This document shows positions 7,241-12,558 of a stretch of 12,558 nucleotides of DNA, in pieces. A program made the translations under genes and the position numbers. The DNA comes from JARRLC01 sp037387425. GTDB taxonomy: Bacteria; Pseudomonadota; Alphaproteobacteria; Rhizobiales; Rhodomicrobiaceae. Position 1 is the stretch's first letter. Every line of letters starts with the position of its first letter. A model generated the notes under the pieces. The model had not been told where the DNA came from and searched no databases. It saw only the letters and a program-made list of their open reading frames with translations. The stretch spans positions 1-12,558 of the forward strand of contig JARRLC010000069.1 in the NCBI GenBank assembly GCA_037387425.1. Direction: 5' to 3'.

Positions 7241-7771
7241 TTACATGCCCTCGACAATCGATAGGAGAAATGTACCAGAATCCGCACATCTCTGATTACC
7301 AAGTTTTATATTATCGAACTGCATGCTTCCAACATAAACCTTGATTATGAAGGCGTAGAGCGTATCAACATAGATGCGCTGCTCTTTACTTATTGATTTC
7401 AGACCCTTTTGCTTCTTGATAAATTTATCCTGATTTATCTTTGCAAGTTTCTTATATCCGCATGTAATTGCACGCGCCGAAATAAACGCATTTTCTATTA
7501 CTGCCTTGGCGGTCGCTTCTGGGATAAGCGCCTTCTCGTTGTTCTTGAGATTATCCGGCAACAGGGTTTGCACGCCCTGTTTCATGACCCATGCAAGTTC
7601 ATCAGGTTCTAAAAATGGCATGCCATTATTGATTTTCTGAACCGCCGAAATAGCGGCTTTCTTCATCTCTCCAGCCTGAGCGCTTGAGCTGATACTTACG
7701 AAAAATAGCGAAGCGACAACACACCCAGCAACCATCACTTGCCGAGCAATAACGCCGAGAACTATACGCAT
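7241..7771 (-). CDS. Unknown secreted protein, 176 residues, AT-rich gene between recO and parC
   Basis: I do not recognise this family. The first 33 residues form a signal peptide: Arg at 2 and 10, hydrophobic 12-27, and a probable cleavage after AQA at 33. The mature protein is about 143 residues, mostly helical and lysine-rich around 106-130. Its only cysteines are C104 and C162, a possible disulfide in the periplasm. The start is supported by AGAGG six bases before the ATG (7778-7782). The gene is far richer in A and T than its neighbours, with 18 of 60 bases G or C at 7381-7440, and it uses AAA, AAT, TTA and ATA codons freely. It interrupts the usual recO-parC adjacency. Recent acquisition or weak selection on composition are both possible. 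It has 95 bases before it and 91 after, with no terminator seen, so it may be transcribed through from recO. Confidence 0.75.
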   Translation of the reverse strand: MRIVLGVIARQVMVAGCVVASLFFVSISSSAQAGEMKKAAISAVQKINNGMPFLEPDELAWVMKQGVQTLLPDNLKNNEKALIPEATAKAVIENAFISARAITCGYKKLAKINQDKFIKKQKGLKSISKEQRIYVDTLYAFIIKVYVGSMQFDNIKLGNQRCADSGTFLLSIVEGM

Positions 7772-7866
7772 TTGATACCTCTGGTTAGGTGGGACTGCAG
7801 AAAATTTTGTAATGATGAACTTCGTCTAGCAGACAATAGCGGTCATTTTTAGCTCGATCCAGAGCG

Positions 7867-8586
7867 TTACGTCACTAACCATTTCGTGATCACCGCGCGG
7901 CTCTCCGGCAACTGTTGCCCACGTGGCGTCAGCACATACTGCTCCATGAAGAACCCCGTGAGCCGCAATCCGTCAGCGATATCGGCGGGCGAGGCCGCGA
8001 TAGCGCCGCCAGAAAGCAAAAAACCGGGAAGCGGCAGCATCAAATGCGCATAAGGCGCGCCCGCCTCCGCTGAAACCGCGCGGCCAGATTTCGGCGACAC
8101 ATAAATGAGCCCTTCGGTCGCGCCCGTCGCCGCGCATGAAGCAAGGTCCAGCCCGAAGCCCAACTCGCCCAGAAGCGCCAATTCCCATCGCACCAATATT
8201 TGCGGCCACAATACGGCTTCGTCCAAGTGCTGGAGCATCAGTGCCGCCAGGTCGAACAACGCTGTATGCGGATCACGCTCGGGCAGCAGACTGGCCAAGC
8301 TTGCCAGCGTGGTAATGCCCGCCAGCGCCAACCGGTCATCAAGAGCGCGCGCTGCGAACGGCTCGCCCATCTCCACCGTAAAAAAGCCCAGATGCTCAGC
8401 CAGACGCGCCCGCCATTCCACACGCAGTAAATTGCCAGTCTGCAACAGCGGACGCAGTTTGCGCGACCGCCCGCCACGCACCAGCCCCAGATGGCGCCCC
8501 TGCCCGCGCGCCAAAACTTCCAGCACGACGCTGGTTTCGCCGTGAGGACGCACATGCAACACGATGGCTTTGTCATTCCATTCCAT
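7867..8586 (-). CDS. recO: DNA repair protein RecO
   Basis: RecO works with RecR and RecF to displace SSB and load RecA on gapped DNA; it also anneals complementary strands. The 239-residue length is normal. The N-terminal OB-fold domain (about 1-80) has the familiar opening MEWNDKAIVL, RPHGETS at 13-19 and the basic LVRGGRSRKLRP at 35-46. A helical C-terminal domain follows. The segment around CAATGATEGLIYVSPKSGRA (151-170) corresponds to the zinc-finger region of other RecO proteins but keeps only C151, as expected for proteobacterial forms without zinc. The start is chosen from the family N-terminus, because no Shine-Dalgarno is visible before this ATG. It is divergent from the MurU-like gene across a 210-base region. 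In many relatives era precedes recO; it is not here. Confidence 0.95.
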   Translation of the reverse strand: MEWNDKAIVLHVRPHGETSVVLEVLARGQGRHLGLVRGGRSRKLRPLLQTGNLLRVEWRARLAEHLGFFTVEMGEPFAARALDDRLALAGITTLASLASLLPERDPHTALFDLAALMLQHLDEAVLWPQILVRWELALLGELGFGLDLASCAATGATEGLIYVSPKSGRAVSAEAGAPYAHLMLPLPGFLLSGGAIAASPADIADGLRLTGFFMEQYVLTPRGQQLPESRAVITKWLVT

Positions 8587-8710
8587 GACCGCAAATTGCC
8601 CGCGAAACGGTCAAGTTTCCAGCTTAATCACCTCTTGAGCAATTAGAAGCAAATGCGTGTCATATTTTACAGCGAATATCGGCGAAAGTGTTTCAATTCG
8701 CGTTCAAAAC

Positions 8711-8737
8711 TTGACGCATGCGCTACGTGGCTATAGC
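8711..8737 (+). promoter_or_regulatory. Alphaproteobacterial housekeeping promoter for the MurU-like gene and addB
   Basis: TTGACGC (8711-8717) matches all seven positions of the Caulobacter-type -35 consensus TTGACGS. After 12 bases comes GCTATAGC (8730-8737), matching GCTANAWC except at the W position. The known spacing range is 10-14 bases. Transcription would begin around 8743-8746, giving a leader of about 50 bases before the ATG at 8797. A second, weaker candidate lies inside that leader: TTAACA (8745-8750), 18 bases, then TATTAA (8769-8774). Confidence 0.6.
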
Positions 8738-8796
8738 GACCATGTTAACAGGCTCCGTCAACGTACCGTATTAACTAGAGTAAAAGGAATGACATC

Positions 8797-9525
8797 ATGT
8801 CCGGCAAGCGCATCACACACGCCATGGTCCTAGCAGCGGGCATGGGCACGCGTATGCGCCAACTCACAAACGGAACGCCTAAGCCTTTGGTTCGACTGGG
8901 AGGGCGGGCGCTTCTCGATCATGTGCTGAATGGGCTCGGTGACGCTGGCGTGCGCAATGTGGTGGTCAACGTGCATTACCTGGCGGATCAGATTGAGGCG
9001 CATGTGGCTGACCGCACGCATCCGCGCATTACCATCTCGGATGAACGCGGCGAACTGCTCGATACTGGCGGAGGTGTGTATAAGGCTTTACCCCTGCTAG
9101 GGGAGGACGCGTTTTTCGTCCATAATTCGGATTCGGTGTGGGCTGAGCGTGGCCCGAGCACGCTCGTACGCATGATGGATGCGTGGAACCCGGCGACAAT
9201 GGACGCGCTCTTGCTGATGGCACCGAAGTCTGAAAGTTTGGGGCATGATGGTCTTGGTGATTTCGAAATGGACGAACAAGGCATTCTCACGCCACGCGGC
9301 GGCAGAGAGCAACAAATGCCGTATATCTATGCGGGCGTGGCGATTTATCATCCGCGATTGTTCGCCGAAAGCCCGGAAGGCGCGTTCTCTGTCCTCAAAC
9401 TGTGGGACAAAGCGCGCACTGCTGGCCGTCTAGCGGGGATACGTCACAATGGGATCTGGATGCACGTCGGAACCCCGGAAGCTCTCGCTGACGCGGAAAA
9501 GTGCCTCGCCAGTCGCGCAGCTTGA
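8797..9525 (+). CDS. murU: NTP-transferase family protein, MurU-like (probable N-acetylmuramate-1-phosphate uridylyltransferase)
   Basis: This 242-residue sugar-1-phosphate nucleotidyltransferase has the signature LAAGMGTRM at 12-20, the lysine of TPKPLV (K29) that binds the nucleotide or sugar phosphate, GELLDTGGGVYKALPLL at 85-101, and a metal-site aspartate D112 in HNSDSVW. WMHVGTPEAL near 221-230 is the closing motif; most MurU proteins have Asp where this one has His. The overall pattern is closer to MurU, which makes UDP-MurNAc in the AmgK/MurU wall-recycling route, than to GlmU or RmlA. The exact substrate is inferred. AAGGA (8784-8788) lies eight bases before the ATG. In many alphaproteobacteria this gene sits between the kinase gene amgK and addB. 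Here addB is downstream as expected, but no amgK-like gene is immediately upstream. Confidence 0.83.
   Translation: MSGKRITHAMVLAAGMGTRMRQLTNGTPKPLVRLGGRALLDHVLNGLGDAGVRNVVVNVHYLADQIEAHVADRTHPRITISDERGELLDTGGGVYKALPLLGEDAFFVHNSDSVWAERGPSTLVRMMDAWNPATMDALLLMAPKSESLGHDGLGDFEMDEQGILTPRGGREQQMPYIYAGVAIYHPRLFAESPEGAFSVLKLWDKARTAGRLAGIRHNGIWMHVGTPEALADAEKCLASRAA
9435..9439 (+). promoter_or_regulatory. Possible ribosome binding site for the only canonical addB start
   Basis: GGGGA lies nine bases before the ATG at 9449, inside the MurU-like coding region. A better Shine-Dalgarno, GGAGG at 9533-9537, sits just after the MurU-like stop, but no in-frame ATG, GTG or TTG follows it at a usable distance. 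The true start of addB is therefore unresolved. Confidence 0.3.
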
Positions 9526-12325
9526 CATATTCGGAGGCGACGCTTCGCCGGGGAGAATTGCACGCACGGAAGCAGCAGGCCGCATCTTCACCATTGCGCA
9601 GTCAGCGCCGTTTCTCGATACGCTGGCGCGCGCCATCCTTGCCGGAAACCTGCCTCGCGACGGCGGCAAACCGCCCAGCCCCGCCGACATCGCCGACACG
9701 TTGATCTACCTGCCCAACCGCGCTGCCTGCCGCGCCATGGCGGGAGCCTTCCTCCGCGCTTCGGGCAATAACGTCACGCTGTTGCCACGCATGCGTCCGC
9801 TTGGCAGCGCTGAGGAAGATGCTTTGCTGCTGCTCCAGCCAGATACCGCAGAGGCGGGGGTGGGGGCGGATGGCATGGGATACGATCTTGATCGCCCGGA
9901 ACTGCCGCTTCCGCCCGCAGTTGGCGCGCTCGAACGCCGCATGGTGCTGACAAAGCTTATCCTCGCCTGGGCGGAGCGGTTGCGATCCGCTGACGACCTG
10001 GACGACGAGGACTTTAGCGACGACGAACTCGGCCTCTCCCCCTTACGCATCGCCAGCACGCCAGCCGCCGCCGCCGAAATGGCGCTCGACCTGATGCGCC
10101 TGCTCGACGAAGCCCAGACCGAAGGCGTAGACCTCGGCCGCATCCGCGAACTGCTGCCGGAGCGCTTTGCCGGACACGAGCAGCTTTCGCTGTCGTTCCT
10201 CAAAATCGCGGTGGAGACGTGGCCAGGATATCTCACCGCCACAAAACGGCTCGATCCGGTGGAGCGGCGCAACGGCATCATGGCGCTGGAGGCGGAACGT
10301 CTGCGCACGATGCATGCCGATACGCCTGTGATCGTCGCAGGGTCCACGGGCAGCATTCCCGCAACGGCCGCGCTTATGCGCACGGTGATGGAGTTACCGC
10401 GTGGGGCCATCGTGCTGCCAGGGCTGGATATGGCGCTTGATACGGCCAGTTGGCGCGCGGTGGCGGAGCACCCGGAACATCCGCAGGCGGGGCTTTTCCA
10501 GTTACTGGAGGGGCTGGGCGCAAGGCGCAACGACGTGGCGACGGTGCACGGCGTTGAAACAGCGGCAGGCGACGCGGAAAACGCAGACGCACACCGTCTG
10601 GCCTTCCTCAGCGAAACGATGCGCCCGGCCTCCACCATGGGCGCGTGGCCGCAATATATCGCTGGAGCCGATCGCGAGGCGGTCCGTGACGCACTGGCGG
10701 GCGTATCACTCATCGCCGCCCCCACCGAGCAGGACGAAGCCGCCGCCATCGCTCTGATGCTCCGCGAAGCCGCTGAAACGCCGGACAAAACCGCCGTGCT
10801 CGTTACGCCGGACCAGACGCTGGCGCGCCGCGTTTCCGCCGAATTGATGCGCTGGAACCTCGCCATCAACGGCGCCACAGGCGAGCCTTTGCGCACCACC
10901 CCGGCAGGCGTCTTTCACGATCTGATCGCAGAATTCGCCGCCACCGGATCGCAGATCGCGCTTTTGGGGCTGTTGAAGCATCCGTTCACGCGGGTAGGGC
11001 TGCCTGAAGGTCACGCGAACCGCGCTGCAAAGCTGTTGGAAATCGCCGGTATGCGCCAAACTTGGTGCGGCGACGGCCTTGACGAACTTTCGCGCAGCCT
11101 GCATCTGGCGAAAAAGGCGAAGCCGCGCCATCCCGCCATCGATTTGTTCTCGGAGGACGATTGGGAAGCGGCAAGCGACCTCCTGCACCGCCTGAAAGAG
11201 GCTATGTGGCCGCTCACGCAACTGGCGCGCAGTGGTGCGGTTCCGTTCGCGGAGATGGCGAAGGCCCACGCAGCGGTTGCCGAGGCGCTCATGCGTGGGG
11301 AAGAACCGGAGACGGACGAAGCGAAAGACGCCGCAACCGACGCCTCCCACGTGCAACTTACTGCATTCATGGACACGCTCACCGGTGACGCGCCCGCCCC
11401 GGATGTCACGCTGGCCGATTACCCAGCGCTGTTCCGCAGTCTAATCCGCCTGGAGCGGATGCCGCCATCGCCGTCCACACATCCCCGGCTTAGCATCCTC
11501 ACGCCCATGGAGGCGCGCACCGCCACCGCCGATCTGGCCATCATCGCCGGGCTGAACGAGGGCACATGGCCTGCCGCTGCCGCCCCCGGACCGTGGCTCA
11601 ACCGCGCCATGCGGGCCGCCCTGGGCCTGCCGCCGCCCGAACGCAGCATTCGCCTCGCTGCGCACAATTTCGCACAAATGATGGGCGCACGCGAAGTCAT
11701 ACTCACCCGCGCGCTGAAGTCCGACGGCGCGCCCACCGTCGCCAGCCGCTGGCTGATGCGCATGGAGGCGCTGCTGCAAGGGCTGGGGCTGGAAAACGCG
11801 CTCGCGCCGAAACATCCGTGGCTCGCCTGGGCCGCCGCTCGCAACGCCGTCGAGCTGAGACCCTCGCCGCCAGCGCCCGCGCCGTGTCCGCCGCTTTTCG
11901 CGCGTCCGCGCCGTCTGAGCGTGTCAGCCATCGAAACGCTGATCGCCAATCCGTATGCGATTTTCGCGCGGCATATTCTGGCGTTGTCGCCGCTGCCGCC
12001 TCTTGAGGGCGAACCAGAAAACAGCGACCGGGGCCGTTTGATCCACGAGGCGTTGCATCATTTCGCGCGCAGCTATGACGCCGAGTTGCCGCCCGCCATC
12101 GTTAACGAGCTGCTCGCCATGTTCGACGAGTGCGCCCGCTTGTTCGATGGCCACGCCCGCGTCAGCGCGTTCTGGCGTCCTCGCCTGGAGCGTTTCGCGC
12201 GCTGGTTCGCCGAAACGGAAGCCGCGCGGCGCGATGGCGCACGGGTTTTCAGCGAAGTGTCCGGTGAACTGACGATGGACGCGCCGGGCGGGGCCTTCAC
12301 GCTCACCGCGCGCGCCGAGCGCTGA
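9449..12325 (+). CDS. addB: Double-strand break repair protein AddB, frame ends early inside the nuclease domain
   Basis: AddB pairs with AddA in the helicase-nuclease that resects double-strand breaks for RecA loading. The 958-codon frame shows the alphaproteobacterial AddB pattern: GRIFTIAQSAPFLDTLA near 44-60, LIYLPNRAACRAMAGAFL near 85-102, and helicase-like domains through about residue 800. The PDDEXK nuclease domain opens with LSVSAIETLIANPYAIF near 823-839 and the GRLIHEALHHF motif, with its active-site His at 866. The frame stops at FTLTARAER (950-958), exactly where family members continue with the catalytic Asp and DYKTG segment. AddB-like sequence resumes at once in another frame, so the gene is probably broken or mis-assembled at this point. 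The start is also unclear: ATG 9449 overlaps the MurU-like gene by 77 bases, the first 43 or so residues are not AddB-like, and no other ATG, GTG or TTG is in frame before the conserved region. It should be co-transcribed with the gene upstream. Confidence 0.85.
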   Translation: MGSGCTSEPRKLSLTRKSASPVAQLDIFGGDASPGRIARTEAAGRIFTIAQSAPFLDTLARAILAGNLPRDGGKPPSPADIADTLIYLPNRAACRAMAGAFLRASGNNVTLLPRMRPLGSAEEDALLLLQPDTAEAGVGADGMGYDLDRPELPLPPAVGALERRMVLTKLILAWAERLRSADDLDDEDFSDDELGLSPLRIASTPAAAAEMALDLMRLLDEAQTEGVDLGRIRELLPERFAGHEQLSLSFLKIAVETWPGYLTATKRLDPVERRNGIMALEAERLRTMHADTPVIVAGSTGSIPATAALMRTVMELPRGAIVLPGLDMALDTASWRAVAEHPEHPQAGLFQLLEGLGARRNDVATVHGVETAAGDAENADAHRLAFLSETMRPASTMGAWPQYIAGADREAVRDALAGVSLIAAPTEQDEAAAIALMLREAAETPDKTAVLVTPDQTLARRVSAELMRWNLAINGATGEPLRTTPAGVFHDLIAEFAATGSQIALLGLLKHPFTRVGLPEGHANRAAKLLEIAGMRQTWCGDGLDELSRSLHLAKKAKPRHPAIDLFSEDDWEAASDLLHRLKEAMWPLTQLARSGAVPFAEMAKAHAAVAEALMRGEEPETDEAKDAATDASHVQLTAFMDTLTGDAPAPDVTLADYPALFRSLIRLERMPPSPSTHPRLSILTPMEARTATADLAIIAGLNEGTWPAAAAPGPWLNRAMRAALGLPPPERSIRLAAHNFAQMMGAREVILTRALKSDGAPTVASRWLMRMEALLQGLGLENALAPKHPWLAWAAARNAVELRPSPPAPAPCPPLFARPRRLSVSAIETLIANPYAIFARHILALSPLPPLEGEPENSDRGRLIHEALHHFARSYDAELPPAIVNELLAMFDECARLFDGHARVSAFWRPRLERFARWFAETEAARRDGARVFSEVSGELTMDAPGGAFTLTARAER

Positions 12326-12558
12326 TTGCGTCCGAAGGGCATTTCAAAGGGCTGGGCACGCGCGATGTTGTCAAGCTGGCGTATATCTCGGCGCGCGGCG
12401 GCGATCCGGCGGGCGAGGAAAGGCCGCTGGAAAAAGTCGCACCCGGAGAATTGGCGAAGTTGGCCCGCGTTGGACTGGCCGCGCTTGTCGCGCGGTTCGA
12501 CGCGCCGGACACACCTTATGCAGCCATGCGGCGCGCGGCCTTCACCAGCGGCTACAAA
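12319..12558 (+). pseudogene. addB: Out-of-frame C-terminal fragment of AddB, continuing past the window edge
   Basis: In the frame one base back from the main addB frame, 80 codons are open from 12319 to the window end. They read ALIASEGHFKGLG, VVKLAYISARGGDPAGEERP and, later, LVARFDAPDTPYAAM. In form and order this is the AddB segment that normally follows the nuclease catalytic core; compare the family pattern of QLPLEAAL, then a YWRLSGG-like strand, then a LIARFDDPATPY-like helix. There is no start codon with a ribosome binding site, so it is not an independent gene. The intervening D...DYKTG...QLPLE stretch is absent between the two frames. That is roughly 40 or so residues by memory of the family, and the missing length must be 1 modulo 3. 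Confidence 0.75.

Noticed and set aside
9706..10899. Minus-strand open frame of 397 codons opposite addB
   Set aside because: The Ser/Arg/Ala-rich product is typical of antisense frames in GC-rich genes, and the plus strand clearly encodes AddB here.

Overview
The window looks like ordinary chromosomal DNA from an alphaproteobacterium. The ParC, RecO, UvrB and AddB proteins have the wording typical of that class. The recO-parC neighbourhood and the murU-addB pair are familiar alphaproteobacterial arrangements. A near-perfect copy of the Caulobacter-type housekeeping promoter (TTGACGS, then GCTANAWC) lies before the murU-like gene. I cannot name the genus. Most genes are GC-rich: 42 of 60 bases are G or C at 9661-9720. 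One gene between recO and parC is strikingly AT-rich, with 18 of 60 bases G or C at 7381-7440.

Layout, left to right. On the plus strand, 1-1092 is the C-terminal half of uvrB. Facing it on the minus strand is a probable two-gene unit, transcribed right to left: an MltB-family lytic transglycosylase (3838-2534), then a cytoplasmic type I phosphodiesterase/alkaline-phosphatase-superfamily protein (2479-1214). A 453-base stretch without a convincing gene follows (3839-4291). Next on the minus strand come an unknown secreted protein (4807-4292), parC (7149-4903), a second unknown secreted protein (7771-7241) and recO (8586-7867). A 210-base divergent promoter region separates recO from a plus-strand pair, a MurU-like nucleotidyltransferase (8797-9525) and addB (9449 onward), which runs off the right edge.

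Shared themes are DNA repair and topology (uvrB, recO, addB, parC) and cell-wall turnover and recycling (the transglycosylase and the MurU-like enzyme). No mobile element, CRISPR array, tRNA, rRNA or convincing intrinsic terminator was found.

The most notable feature is in addB. The reading frame stops at 12323-12325, and AddB-like coding resumes immediately in another frame. By comparison with the family as I remember it, the missing segment is the part of the C-terminal nuclease domain that carries the DYKTG catalytic motif. This is either a real inactivating internal deletion or a sequence or assembly fault. The addB start is also odd: the only canonical start overlaps the upstream gene by 77 bases and adds about 44 residues that do not look like AddB. 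I did not find a convincing new multi-gene system.
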